Source of the DNA: Panonychus citri
Lineage: Eukaryota > Arthropoda > Arachnida > Trombidiformes > Tetranychidae
Direction: 5' to 3'
Assembly: GCF_014898815.1 (NCBI RefSeq)
Contig: NW_026515450.1
Span: 1-64,000 of the forward strand
DNA length: 64,000 nt
Shown here: positions 10,389 through 24,059 of the stretch, in pieces
Position numbering within the stretch: position 1 is the first letter of the stretch
Layout: each line of letters opens with the position of its first letter
The notes under the pieces: generated by a model
What the model was told of the DNA's origin: nothing
The model's database searches: none
Seen by the model: the letters and a program-made list of their open reading frames with translations, nothing else
Translations under genes and position numbers: made by a program

Positions 10389-10455
10389 TAAAAACAAAAT
10401 ACATATCACTAATTAGTTGATTAATTGTCATTTGTAATTTGATTATGATCAGAGT
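10389..10455. repeat. Local duplication, copy B part 2
   Basis: Matches the end of copy A (about 9216-9282), including ACATATCACTAATTAG and GATTATGATCAGAGTTGTA. Confidence 0.7.
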
Positions 10456-11219
10456 TGTAATCAGAATTCTTGAAATATTCAGAGGGAAAGAGAAAGAAAA
10501 AGTTTCAACAGCTGAACAATAGGGAACATAACAGAAGGAGAGAGAGAGAAAAAGTTAGAGAGAGGTGGTTATGATTTGGTTGATATTTGTCATTTTGACG
10601 ATAAGTTGAATTGCCTTGATTGTCAACCTTTACTGGAAAAGTGATTAAGAAAAACAAATTGCTTAATATCATTTTCTTTTTTTTTAGCCAAATCCACCAT
10701 TTGAATTTTATGTTTAGTTAACTTTCTTATGGAACCAGGGCATCCATGAGCACTTTTTTACTTTGATTTTTTGTTTTCTTTTGTATGTATTTGTGTGGTA
10801 ATATATTGTAGGTGTGTAAATGTTTATCTTGTTTGTTTAACAAGCGGGTAACATATAAATATAAATGTTATCATGATAAGTAATTATTTGTTATATGAAA
10901 TATATATTAAATTGAAATGAAATCGGCGGCTATTGCTTTGGGTTATTTGCATGAGATGAAGTTTCCATCTTTTTTTTTCCGTATAACTTTGCAAATGTTT
11001 CTATGAATTTCATGTGTAGATAAATGACTCGATATGAAAAGTAAGAGATAACTGATGATCTTTCTTATGGTAATGATAATGATGATGGTGGTGACGGTGA
11101 TGGTGATGGTGATGGTGAGGATCATGATGATAACGGTGGTGATGGTGGTGGAAATGATGGTCAGTGTGAACATTTATGATAATTATGGTAATCATTTTGT
11201 TTTTTAGTTTTTTGTAGCT
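10456..11219. other. Intergenic / 3' flank of the zinc-finger gene
   Basis: AT-rich with GA-rich patches. A GTGATG/GGTGAT microsatellite sits at about 11080-11165; read on the minus strand it encodes artefactual poly-His. No gene is supported. Confidence 0.55.
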
Positions 11220-14200
11220 TCACGATGAAGATGATTGAGGAGATAATAAATCAGTGATCTGATTTTGTTGGACATTGAGAAGATTGGAGATAATTTCATC
11301 AACTACTCTAGTTTTATCGGAAGCTTTTGACAGAATTTCCTTCTCAATAGAAAGTTGTAAAAATGTTTCAATATTTGTTCGGAAATTGTTGATAATATTA
11401 GATTTGTGATTTGTCTCCGTAAGTGGATTAGAGCCCATTGTTTGTAAGATTGAGGTAAGAGCCACATCAACAGGTTTTCCATTGATTATCTCATCGTAAA
11501 CGTACTTGGGAACCAAACGATGTAAAAGTCTTTCAAACATTTGCTTCAATGATTCCATTTTGTTGAAATGGTCATTCAGGTTCTCACAATCTTCATCATA
11601 ATCATCATATTCTCCTTCATCGTCATCATCTTCTTCTTCTTTCTCATCTTTCTCATCATCTACATCTTCATCATTTTCTCCTGTGAAAGTAACATCTTTC
11701 AATCTTTCGAGAACAACAGAACAATCTTTATCAATTCCAAACTTTTTCCGCAAAGATTCTTCTAAATCCTCCTCACTGTACTTGACCATTAATTCACAAA
11801 TATTTTCCACAATTTCTTCTTCATATTCGTCTACTACTTCCATTTCTTCATCTTCAACTATACCACCACCATTAGCTGAGATCAGAGAACTTTGGTCAAC
11901 AGATTCTTCGTTAACAATGCTCGAATCAGAGTCAATATCTTCCATATCTGAAAAAAAGGGCAAAAAGATGAAAACATTTAATATAAAAAAGACAAGGATC
12001 TCGATAGAAGAGAAGAAAAAATTAATTGAAGAATTGACTCACTCTCAAAATGCAGAAACTTGATACCCAGCGAATCCAAAGCCATTTCTAGACACTTGAC
12101 TTCATGTTTTGCTTTAACGATATAATTTTTCGCTCTTAATCCACAGATAGCACAAGTAGAGGCTCTATCAATAAGTTCCTAGGGAATAAAGAAAAAGTTA
12201 AGATAAGAAAAAAGGAATAAAAAAAAATGAACAAGTATTCAAGAACAGAATAAGATTAACAATGCAACATATTTTCATCTTTGTTTTCTTATAGAATCTT
12301 GATGATTAAAAATATTTTGCTTTTCTCTTATTACCTCTACTCTTTGGGAGACATCAGCATTGTAGACTTTGTGACAGGCTTGTTCATGATAGAAAAGCCG
12401 TTGCTTTGAGTTAAATTTAAGACCACAATGATGGCAGGATATGAGAGTTTTCGAGTTGTTGTTACTAACTTCATCAACAAGGCACGTTTTTTTGTGATCT
12501 ACCAATAAGTCTTTAGAGACAAAGGTTCGGTCACATTTAATACAACGGAAACGGAAAGGACAAGCATTTTTAATATGATGAGATAAACCAGGAGCATCGG
12601 AAAATTGGCAAGCTCGACAGTAAGGACATGTGATCATTGTATCATTGTCTTCATTTTCAGTTTCAAAGGGATAGGAACGTTTTCGTTTCTCTTTTCTGGG
12701 CTCCGCTTTATATAAAGTCTTGTATATTTTAAGATGTTGGTGAAGATGTTGTCGTATTCGGGAAAGTTGACTGATAACTATTTTACCTTTACAAATTTCA
12801 CAAGCATAACAAACAAATTTACTGAAATCTTCTGGTTTATCGGAAAAGTGTTTAAGGCGATGACGGACGAATTTAAATACATCAGACTCGGTAAAACCAC
12901 ATTCGGTACATTCAAGTAGATTAACTGTTTCTCCGGAAGGCACATTTTCAGTAATCATGTCAACATAATCTTGAGGTTCTTTGTTGTTGCTTGTGTGATT
13001 ACTATTATTGTTATTCGAGTTATTTTGATGTGAATTTCTTGTTTCATTCTTATTGGTGACAATTTTACTTTCGTATGAACCATTTTTAATATTATTACCA
13101 ATAATTAGACGAATATCGTTTGAGTGATTAGCTTTTTGAGGCACTGGTCGAATTAAATCATTTTTTGAAGATGATGAAGGCGCAATTCTTTGAGATAAAT
13201 CTTTAGTCTTTGTCAAATTGGGTGTAGGAATTTGCTCTAAAGCATTTTCAATTTCAATTGATTTAGAAGAGCTTGAATTGGATGGAGATGAAACATTATT
13301 ATTACGATTGTTTTTAACCACTTGACAATATTGTCTCTTATGTTCAAGTAGGTAATATTGACTGTTGTAAGGACCTCGTCCACAATTATCGCACATGAGT
13401 AATCCAGACTCATGGACACGATTCAATTCACTGCGACGATCACCTTTTAGTTGAGAGTTGAGGGCAACTGGATTAGGACTTCCCAGAAGAGCAGCTAATC
13501 GAGACTCATTGGATCCTGATTGAGATTCATCTCGAGATAATGGTCGAGAATAAGATTTTGTTCGAGGTTTAGCCAATGGTGAGGGATACGGAGATTTCGG
13601 TGGTGGAACTAAAGGTCTTTTAACACATTGATATTTTTGATGAATTCGAACAGCATTTGGACCGGGAAAACCCTTCTTGTGACATAGAGTGCACGTGTAA
13701 TTGCTTCCAAAATATGCATTACTAACTGCACTTCCTCGTGGAGGATTATTGAAGGTTGGCTGAACTTTTAAAAGTTGAGATTGTGAATTAGTTGTTGGTA
13801 TTGGTGATGGAGTTGAACCAATCGATGAGGGTGAACTGTTTGAGCTTAATTGTTGACGGTGGTGTTGGGTTGATTGTTGGGCTTGAGGTGAAACTGGTGT
13901 TGGAGATATTGATTGGATAGGAGGTGGCATGATGGAAGGTGGTGGAGCTGGTCGGTGAGAAATTGTTTCTTCTTCTCTCTCATTGGTTGCTTGTTTTGAT
14001 TCTGTTGATGGAATTGTGGTTAAATCATCTGATTCAGATTTATCGGCTTCTAAGATTCCAATGTAAGGAGAGGTTAGATCACATTCATAACGATGCATAT
14101 TGTAAAAATATTTGGAATTAAAGGTTAGTGAACAGGTTTGACATCTTAGAGCAATTCCATCATTAGAACTTATGTTCACAGCAGGTAGACCATGGTAAGT

Positions 14201-15817
14201 GGTTAAATGAACACCAAGAGAGACACGATTTTTTATATCTCGATTAGGACATAATTTACAATAGAATCTGACTTGAGCTTGTCCATCAGGTAACTTGGAT
14301 TCTTGAGGGATAACAGGATTTACGTTTGCATTCACAGGTACAGTATCTGCTGCTTGAGGACTGGATTGTTGATCCTTATTTTTGTTGAATTTAGCTTTCA
14401 AATAGGGAACAGTTGCTTGGGTTGCTGGACAATGTTTATTCCGTCGATGGTTATTATAAGCGACAGCGGGAGTTTTACCGCCGAATATTTTTGTACACCG
14501 TGGACACTGGACACGATTTCGTACCAGGTAAGCTCGGCGAATAAGCTCATCAGAAGGTGCAATGATTATATCATCAGGACCCAAATCGGTAAAAGCGGGA
14601 CTATAACCTTGTCCTGTTTTAGAATCACTGGCTGATCCACTATTAGTATTTCCACCAGAATTACCGTTATTATTATTACCAACAGTTGTCGGTGAAGAGG
14701 TTGAAGAGGCACCAGAGGTAGTGGTATTTGGTAAAGCTCGTTTAGTATGTAAAAGAGAATCACCAGATTTAACAAATGAATTATTGCTTCTGTCCGGTGT
14801 TTCCAGAGAATGTCGAATTTTCTCATGCTGGTTAGAAGATGATTTATCTTTTTCCAATCCATGATCAGGAACCAAATTGTCATTATAAAATTCTCTGCAC
14901 TCATTACGTCGACTTAGATGATTACATAAACTGATAAATCCTTTCATTGGTTTGTGACAAGCTTTACAATTAGTATCACCATCTGAATGTATCGCTTCAA
15001 CCATTTTTCGACAATTAGATGTTTCAGATCCAATTAATTCTGTACCCAAAGTATCAAGACTACCAAGGGAACGACCTCGACCCTGTGGACGTTTAATCAC
15101 ATTTTCACCAGGTTTAGATTGACTTTTATTATTTGCCTCTTGATTCCTTGTAACGGTGCAAGTTGATGCGGGGATGGTTGTGTTACTATATTGTTGCATT
15201 TTGGCTGGACAAACTTTCTGATGAGCATCAAATGACATTCTAAGAAAATAGGCTTTACCACAAGAGCAACTGTAAACCTCTTTAAGCAAGTCATCATCTC
15301 CATCTTCTTCTTCATCCTCCTCAATGTCAAGAGCAAGAACATTCTCGGCATCACATGCACTTCGGGTCACTTGAATGTTAGATAAAATAGAACCAGAAGA
15401 AGCAGAAGAAGATGGTTTATTACCTTCTCTTGAAGAAGCTGAAGTAACTCGTCCATTATTATTATTGTTAATATTATTATTATCAGAATTGATAGTTTTG
15501 TTACTGGAGTTATTTAAATTGTTATTATCAGTGATAGTAGTGATGATATTACCATTGTTTGAAGATAAATTGATGGCTGTAACAGGTATCGATGTTAAAT
15601 CAGCATTTGATTGACCAGCACCAGCATGAGTTGCTAGATGAGCTTCAACGGCAACCTTACTGGGAAATATTTCACCACACGTGCTACACCTGAACGATGC
15701 TTTCATTTGATGGACAGAGGTCATGTGTTCAATATGCTCATGAACATCCTTATATTGCTTATTACAAATGGAGCAGACAACAGGCTGAGGGAGTCGGGTA
15801 AAAGGCGCTTGCATCAT
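11220..15817 (-). CDS. Large C2H2/C2HC zinc-finger protein with acidic C-terminus
   Basis: Probable nuclear DNA- or RNA-binding protein of 1,448 residues; I do not recognise the orthologue. Coding exons on the minus strand are 15817-12335, 12178-12043 and 11947-11220, with GT-AG borders and fitting phases. The first exon holds about 14 widely spaced fingers, from C15 (C-S-I-C-N-K-Q-Y) to about residue 1150 (C-H-H-C-G-L-K-F-N-S-K-Q-R-L). Many are C2HC rather than C2H2. Long Ser/Asn/Gln/Pro-rich linkers separate them. The small second exon encodes another C2HC finger (C-A-I-C ... H-x-x-x-C), which supports the join. The third exon adds two very acidic stretches (Asp/Glu runs) and a helical tail ending in Ser. 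It is transcribed away from the SR-protein gene at 17053. The start ATG at 15817 is followed directly by another ATG. Confidence 0.82.
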
Positions 15818-17052
15818 TTTATCTCTTTTGCGTTTTTTTTCTTTCTTTCTTTCTTTCCTATTGATAAATAATATATAAAAAAAAAGAGAGAAAGAAAAAG
15901 AAAAGGAAAGGAAAGAAAGAAAAATAGAAAGGAAAGAGAAGAGTCAGTGAGAGAGAGAAAGAGAGGAAAAATGTACAATCCAAAAATGGGTGAAAAGTAT
16001 AAATTTCACATCGAATCACCGTAATTAGAATTTGATTAATTAATTTTTCAGTTGATAAAACTAAAACCAAAATTAAATCACTAAAAGAAAAACAAACAAA
16101 AAAACAAACTGAGAAAATTTAATTCTAAGAGAAAAAAAACCTTTTTCCTTTTTTCTCCTCTTTCTTTTTCTCTCTCTTTACTCTTTGTTCAACATTCTAA
16201 CAAATGCTTCTACCTGGTGGTCATCCCTTTCAACCGAAAACGAAAAAGAAAGAAAAAAAGTGGCGGTAAATATGAAAAATATTCCAAAAGAAAAGTGAAC
16301 ACAAAATGTTTCCCCTTTCTTCTTATAAACTTAATCCAAACAACCGATTAAATTTAATCTTCTCCGTATCCCAAACAGACTAATGAGTTAATTTCTATTC
16401 CATGATTGAGTTAAATTAATTTCTTTCAATTAATAATTTTCTTTTTACATTTTTGTTTGCTCAAGAAAAATTTTCTAAGCGCGAAAACGAACCTGTCGCC
16501 ATCTGAGGTCCATTATTGGAACTGAGAAATTTTCTTTTTAAAATTTTCTCCATCCACTCACAACTCGATTTACTTCCTATGTATTTCTATGGAAAATGAG
16601 TCTCTGCGCATCGGCTTAAGGGATCGATTTTTCCCCTTCTCTGGTCTTCTTTTACTAGAAGATTTTTTTTTGGGTGAAATTTTTTTCTCGCCAATTTTTA
16701 AGCTTGTGTTTGTTTTTTAGTGATTTATTTTTTTTGTTTAGTTTGTCTGCCGAAAAACAATTAATTAATTGTAATTCCAGTTATCGATTTAAATTGTCAC
16801 CAATTGGGTTATATTACTTATATGCTTTTTTTTGTTTTCAATTTTTCTCCTTTTACCAACATCAAGTACAAGTGTGTTTGTAAGTGACTGTTTCTCTCTC
16901 TCTCTCTCTCTCTGTTTCTCTCTTCATCTTTCTCTCTCATTTTCTCTCTCTCTCTCTCTCTCTCAGTTGTGTGTGTGTGTGAGTTTGGTTGTGTGTTATC
17001 AGTTTTTTCTTCTTCTTCTTGGTCTTCTCTGTTGTATAAAGACTCATAGGAC
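15818..17052. other. Divergent promoter region, zinc-finger gene and SR-protein gene
   Basis: This head-to-head spacer holds both 5' leaders. It has purine/pyrimidine tracts near 15840-15960 and 16140-16180, (CT)n runs at about 16891-16965 and a short GT run next to the SR-protein ATG. There is no independent ORF of note. Confidence 0.6.
16497..16505. promoter_or_regulatory. CGCCAT (YY1/Pho-like) motif in the divergent promoter
   Basis: CGCCATCTG matches the core of the YY1/Pleiohomeotic site (complement GATGGCG) and lies between the two divergent genes. Similar words occur near 33749 and 58287. Function is inferred from the motif only. Confidence 0.35.
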
Positions 17053-18334
17053 ATGTCATTTAGTAGATCTCGTCGGCATAGTCGAGGTCATGAGTCTAGA
17101 TCACCATCCCGTGATTTTGATAATGGCTCTTTTGGCCGGTCTGGTTTTCCACCCAACATTGAAGGCATGACATCTCTTAAAGTTGACAACATTACCCAGC
17201 GAACTGGTGTAGCTCTTTTATCAAAGGTTTTTTCAAAATATGGTGAATTGGGAGACGTTTATGTTCCCAGGTATCCAGATACCTTTGCAAGTCGCGGGTT
17301 TGCTTTTGTTAGATTTGTAAGAAAGAGAGATGCAGAAGAAGCCATGAGGAAAATGAATGGCTATGTTCTTGATGGTAGACCTTTGTCCATTCAAATGGCT
17401 CGGTATGCTAGACCTTCACCTACTCGTCAATTATCCTCATCACGTCGAAGTGGTCCACCCAATTCAAGGGGTGGCGGTAGATATGGTGGTGGTGGCTTTC
17501 GAAATGGAGGAGGCCGGTATGGTGGCGGTGGTGGTTTCCGAGGAAGGCAACCATTTCGTGGTAGATCACCATATAGAAGACGATCTCGATCACGGTCACG
17601 GTCTCGATCAAGGTAACCATTTGTTCCCAATTTGTTTTCTTTTTTCCTCTCTTTCTCTCAAATTCTCCCTCTTCCTTTGAAGAAAGAGACAAGACTCTCT
17701 CTCTCTCTCTCTCTCTTCTCTTTAATCCACATTTCAACCATTATAATGAGTTCTCGTTTATAAAATACAAATATAATACATTGTTTTATATGTATTTTAA
17801 TATGTTATAATTATTTATCTATTTTTATTTTTATTGATTTTTGTCTTCTTTTTTCAACTTTTTTAGGATAGAAGACGAGATGGCCATCGAAGCGTCAGAA
17901 GAAATCGATCCAAAAGCACAGATAAAAATCGACGATCTAGAAGCAAGGATAGTACTAGTAAAAAAGAAGATCGTGACCGAAGTCGAAGTCCCCACAAGAA
18001 AGATTCAAAGGACAAAAGTGATAAAATGGATGATGGTGGAGATAAAAGCAGAGGATCAAGAAGTAAAAGTAGGAGTGAAAGTCGCAGTAGAAGTAGAAGC
18101 CGTAACCGTAGTCGAAGCAGGAGTAAAAGTAGGAGTCGAGATAGAAACAACTCCAGAAGCCAAAGCCGAGATCGAAGCCAGAGCCGAGAGCGAAGCCAAA
18201 GTCGTGATCGGAGTCGAAGTGGTAGTCGAAGCCGAAGTCGGAGTAAAACTCGAAGTGAAGAGAATGGACGACAATCTCGAAGCCCGAGTAAAAGCCCCAG
18301 CAATGAGGTTAAGATAAAGTCGGAGCCAAAATAA
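17053..18334 (+). CDS. SRSF2/SC35-type serine/arginine-rich splicing factor
   Basis: Nuclear SR protein that binds exonic RNA and recruits the splicing machinery. Exon 1 is 17053-17612. Exon 2 starts at 17872 in the frame that gives an RS tail and ends at 18334, for 340 residues. The RRM lies at about 39-117, with RNP2 L-K-V-D-N-I and RNP1 R-G-F-A-F-V-R-F; GMTSLKVDNIT and the end L-S-I-Q-M-A-R-Y are typical of SRSF2. Before the RRM is a short SR-rich leader. After it come a Gly/Arg-rich (RGG-like) linker and a long RS domain with many SR/RS dipeptides. The last intron has two possible acceptors five bases apart (AG at 17865-17866 and 17870-17871). The first is the stronger but would switch the tail to another long frame. 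The stop TAA overlaps an AATAAA. Confidence 0.9.
17867..18317 (+). other. Alternative-frame 3' exon from the tandem acceptor
   Basis: If splicing uses the upstream AG (TTTTTTAG at 17860-17866), translation continues for about 150 codons in another frame to a stop at 18315-18317. It would give a Glu/Val/Lys-rich tail instead of the RS domain. The frame is open because shifted AGN-CGN repeats read as GAN/GTN codons, so openness alone is weak evidence of use. Confidence 0.3.
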
Positions 18335-20900
18335 AAAAAAACCACATCCTAACTTGTAATCAAAGCGAAATAACAATGATTAATGAAATGATGATGATGA
18401 GAAGATGTTGACGATGATGACAATGATTGGCGATAATAATAATAATAATGATGGTGATGGTTACTATGAAGATAAAAGTAAAATGAGAGGTGAGATAGAA
18501 AAAGGGAGCTAGAGAGAGAGAGAGTGAGCAACATTGAGAAAGAAAAAAAAATCATATTTCCTTTTTCAATATTTTTCTCATGAATATGAATTAACATTGA
18601 AAATCTGAATTTTATCTGATCAACCATCTAAAATCTGAATACACCTGAAAGTTGTTATATAAAAACTACTTGATGATATTCAGAATGATAAAGTAGCCTT
18701 TTGTTGATAACAATAACACAATCATGAAAACCTTTGATATTTTTTTAACCTCCCTGACTGGTTAGATAATAGTAACTGAATAATCATCATAATAATCATG
18801 TTACTCTTACATTCAGAATTCATGATAACTTATCAACTCCAACCTTTTCCATCATCATCAACATCATCATCATTATCATTATTATTATTCCTCTCAATCA
18901 CTACCACAACAACAACAAGCGCCATCATTAAACTCTCTCACTCTCACTCTCTCTCTCCCGTCAACATCATCATCAACCTCTGGACATTATCATCCTTCAC
19001 AATCTAAACCTCATTTACAATACTTTCTCATCATTATCATCAACAACAACAAAAAAATATTCAAACACAACCAATTCAATGAATCAAGAATTTACCTTTC
19101 GATTCAATCAGATAAAAAGAAACAAAAAAATTTAAAAATCCAAATCACAACAAAAAAACAAATCCAACCAAAACCAAACATCCAATCAACTTAAACACCA
19201 CTCGAACCAAGGAAGGAAAAATGTTTTAATCACATTTCAATAATTTGATTTTTGAGACTTTAATGAAAAACAAAAGCTTCACAATTATGTTATTAAACAA
19301 AAACACAAGAGAAAATGATTAACTTAATTGACAATAACAATCAACAATCAACAAACAACAACTTTGATACAAAATGAATTGAAACATTTGTTCAGTTTTT
19401 CCCTTGCAAAGTGATAAAAGCAACTGAATAATAATGAATTATTATTATTCAGAAATTGATGAATTCTTATCAATGTGAAGAAACCTTTTCATCACCCTGA
19501 ACATCCGGAGATTGTCATGCTAACCTGATTTACAATAAATCTTGATGATGATGATGATAAATATATTCAAATGTGAATTAATTCAATCAGATAAATTGTG
19601 ATGATTTAGTTGTAATAGTTGAAGAAAACATTTTCATTTTCATCTAAACTTTTCCCTGGAAAAAAATAATAATAATAATTGACCAACTTATCCGAAGTAG
19701 AAACAATTTAATTTGATGATTTAACTTGATTGTTGTAACGATTACAAAGACAATTAAAGTTAAATGGTGAAAGATGAAAATACTTTTTAAATAACATAAG
19801 TAAAATCTAATTGTTATGTTTTCATATTGTTCTTGAATTTCATGACAATCAAATTGGAACAACAATTAACTTTTCCATCTCTTGATCAACCACATATTCA
19901 TTTACCATCTATGTTTATATGTTTACCTTTTGTTAATAAACTTGATGATCAACATTTAATCATGATAATGATGTTAATAATACACTGGAATTTCACTTAC
20001 ACTGAACCTATTGATTTACTCTGTTGATCAACAACAATCAATTGATTATTAAACTTAAATTCCAAGTTCGTTATCATTATCATGTTCATGTTTCATATGT
20101 TTAAGTCAAGAATGGTGATAATGGTCAATTGAAGATAAAGATGAAGATGATGAAGATGATGAAAATGATGATGAGAATATCCTAATAATAATAATCAACA
20201 ACAATCAACAATCAATTTAATGATTAACATTCAATAAGTTGAGCTTGTTAAAAGCTCATTAAGATGCTTGGTTTGTTTTTCATTAACCATTTTGTTTGTT
20301 TATTTACCATTAAATCATTTTGTAAGTGCACCATCAAAGTTAATTGTTGTATCATCATGATGACAATCAAATACACCTTATTGTTAAATTGTGATCACAA
20401 TTACAGGAAATAAATCACTTTTTTTATTCCCACTCTAATCAAAACATTTTTCTTTCTTTACCAATCAAATCTTCATCTTCCTTCCTGATCATCTAATGGT
20501 TTCTTATTATTCAATTGAATCAAATGTTATATTTTTTCAAGGGAAATCCTGAAATTTTGACTCCCTGGAAGGTGATAGTTGATTGTGATATTATAATAAT
20601 CAGCATACAACAATCAAGAATCAACATCGATGTCAGAACTAAAAGTCTTCATGAAGAGAGGAAATAAACTCACTCCTTTAGAATTTATCATCTCTCTCTT
20701 TTTAGCATTTTCCTTATCTTCTTTTATCAGCATCGTTAGCATCCTTCTCATCATCATGATCATCTTCACCAATTATTAGTTTATCACATTCCATGAGTGG
20801 TATTCATTGAATTGAGAGGAAGAAGAGAGAGAAAAGTTTTTTTTCTCTGATAGATTTTTTTTCTTTCTCGAAAAAAAAGACGAAGAGCAAACTTTTCACT

Positions 20901-20957
<57 letters not shown>

Positions 20958-23900
20958 GATGAGGGTGAGAGTTTCATCTTCCATCATTTATCACAAATAC
21001 TAATAAGACCTGTTCACTTGATCTGTAGAACTTCACAAAATCTTCTTCCCATCTTATATCATGATGATAATCATCAATATCATCACTTAGAACCTTAAAC
21101 TCATCATTTTAACAACAAACTAAATTTTTCGCTACAAAACTTCAAAGGTAAACTAATGTTACCTTTTAGACAGGAAAACCAGCTAATATTGGTAACTGAC
21201 CATTAGAAAAATATCACTTTTTGGACTCTCTCTCTCTCCATCATCATCTCTTCAACATCTTCCGAATCATTCCAGATAATCATTACCATGAGCTCCAATG
21301 AACACCAAGGTAGATACATCCCAAAAAGATGAAGAAGATTGCTCTCTTCTCTTTCCTCTTTCCTCTTTCATCATTATCTTTATCATCATCATCATCTCTC
21401 TCTCTCTTTCTTGACCCCCTTTTCCATGATAAAGACTCGTATTCAATCAGCCGTTAATCTTTCATCTTCTCACTTCCTTTTCCTTAGTTACTTTTTTGCC
21501 ATGAAAAAGTATCTCAAGAGATGATGATCTACAAAGATGATATATAAAGATGAAGATGAAAAAAAAACTTTTATCCTTTAATTGAAAGTTTATTTGACCA
21601 ATCAATGTAACTAATGTAACAATTACCCGAGATAATAACAACAAGATGATCATCATCAATGTAACAGTTATAATATGATACCAGTGTTTACCAATTAATT
21701 TATATATTAGTTTATAAAAATATACTAAACACAACAATTTAAATGATTCCAATTCCCCATTGAAATAACTGATATCATGAAATGAAATATCAAACGATAA
21801 CAAATTGAATTATTAAAGTTATTACCAATAGCATACAATCATAAACCTCAATATCCTAATCACTAATCCATAACAAAACCAATAGTTAATCATTTCAAAT
21901 CTATATCCATACCATATAATATAAATAATGACACACTAATTAAAGAGATCAAGTTAATCAACAATCAACAGGTTCTCCCATCAATCAATCCAATGATAAT
22001 ATGAAGGGACAACACAATGACCAACCGAAAGCTCAACAAATACTAAAAAAAATGACCAAATGAAAATCATTTTTTTCCTCATCCAAACAGGGAAAATATT
22101 TCATCCTCATCCTCATCCTCATCTTCCCACCTCCCAAAATCCACTCCTCATCCTCATCTTCATCCTATTTCTTGCCTGTTACACCTTTTTTATTACTATG
22201 ATGATGACGATGATGATGATGATGAATGAATCTCACTCAGTCATCATCATTATAATAGTAAGTTAACAACAGAGATGATAACTCAAGGGAGTGAAAAAAA
22301 GACAAGGAGGAAAAGTCAAGAGTGAAGATAAGTGTGAATAAGCTTGTTTTTTATATTCTCATATGATGATGATGAAGATGAAGATGAGAAGAAGAGGAAG
22401 ATAAGAGTCCGATATTGTATCATCAGCATCATCCTTTTACTTTTCTCTCATCCTAATTATCATCATCATCTTCATTGTCTGCAACAAGTATACCATGTCT
22501 TTCGTGAATGAATTAAATGAAGTAAACAAAAAAACAATTTGCTTTGATATTTAGTTCACCATCATAATCAACAACACTGGAATCAACTGATTAATTCAAC
22601 TTGAACAGATTCAATTAACAATTTACTATCCTAATCACTGTTTATCATAATAATTTACAGTTAACTATAATTAACACTGTAAAGATTATCATTTTAATTG
22701 TTTCCATTCATTTTTTTTTTCAAAAAAAAAACACAAAATTATTGATCAGAAAAGTTTTTCTCAACTAATTCCTAACAATTTGCTACTAATTAATTACACT
22801 ATTTTGTTGATGTTGTTGTTTTTTTTACAGTTCTAATTAATTGATTGATTGCTTATTGTTTGGTAATTAATTTGATGTTATTATCATCTAATTGAAAACA
22901 TTGATTTACACTTTAAAATGAATCCATTATTAACTAATCAATTATAACGGTAAATCAATTTAACTATGAGAGTGATGATTTAAAACCTGTTGCAATTTAA
23001 TTTGATTATAAAGTGAGCATGGATTGAATTAAGTTATAATAATAATGGAAATGTATGAAAGTGAAATCATCTGATGATTTACCTTGTAAATTGTTACAAT
23101 TAACTGATTTTTAACTGAATTAAAGGGAGAAAATTTTTACTCCCTATTAATTGTATATTATCAGTTCACTTGAAATTGGTTGACTTTTTTTTTGTCCCCA
23201 AATATCAATGACAGTACACTTATTGTCAAGAGAGATTGAGAAAGAGGGTGGGGTGGGTATGAGGGTATGATGATAGGTGGGAAGAGGAGGAGGAAGAATA
23301 AGAAGATTGAATGATGAGGAGGGAGGTAAAACTCAGGGAGTGGGTGAGATTAGAATAACATTTAACCCAATATAATGCGCAGAGTGTTTTGTGGTGTCAC
23401 ATGATTATACGTGATCTTCAGGAGCTTAAGATGATGATGATGATGATCATCATCATCTCTTTCTTTTTTTTCTTCATTCTATAAATCTTTTCTTCTTTTC
23501 ATCACATGAACAAGCATCGTTCCCATATTATTATCATCCTCATCTTCATCCTTATAAGAATGCTCTTGGAAGAAAGAAAGAGATTCTGAAGAAGATGAAG
23601 AATAATGAAGATGAGGATGATGATGATGATGATGAAGGATGAAAAGGAGTGTGTATGTGTGAGAGTGAGAGAGAGAGAGAGAAGCCGGTTCAATGGACTT
23701 ATAGTCTAGTGTTCATGATTCCGTCAGATAGTTGTGGCCTTGCTTTCGAGCTGAACACTTCTTCCTCTTCCTTTTTCTCATCATCATCCATCTCACTCAC
23801 TTGCTCTCTCATTATCGTCTCCCTCTCTCACTCTCTCAGTTTTATCATCAACTTTTCGCCACCTTTCATGATAATAATTCAAAAATCTTAGTTCTTATCC

Positions 23901-24059
23901 AATGTTCCATGAACACATAACTCCAAAGAATCAGAGACGAAACAACAGTTTTCTTTTTCCTAGTGATAAATTTTTTCTTTTTCTCATCATCTTCATCATT
24001 ATCTTCCATCTCTCCTTTCTCTCTCTCTCTCTCTCCCACTGTCCAGCTTCAGTTTGGTC
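18335..24059. other. Gene-poor stretch, first part
   Basis: Nothing here looks like a conserved exon on either strand. It holds the SR-protein 3' flank, many ATC/GAT runs (about 18385-18460, 18855-18885, 20130-20175, 22095-22170, 22195-22230, 23430-23460, 23595-23640), CT/GA runs and TTAATTG-type words. The short ORFs encode Ser, His, Ile or Met repeats from microsatellites. Confidence 0.6.
20903..20954. repeat. (GA)26 microsatellite
   Basis: An uninterrupted GA run of 52 bases. Confidence 0.97.

Noticed and set aside
11010..11195. Minus-strand ORF rich in histidine
   Set aside because: It is the translation of a GTGATG/GGTGAT microsatellite in the 3' flank of the zinc-finger gene, with no splice or family support.
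17863..18345. Minus-strand 160-residue Leu/Arg-rich ORF over the SR-protein exon
   Set aside because: Complement of the RS repeat codons; open only because of the repetitive sense strand.
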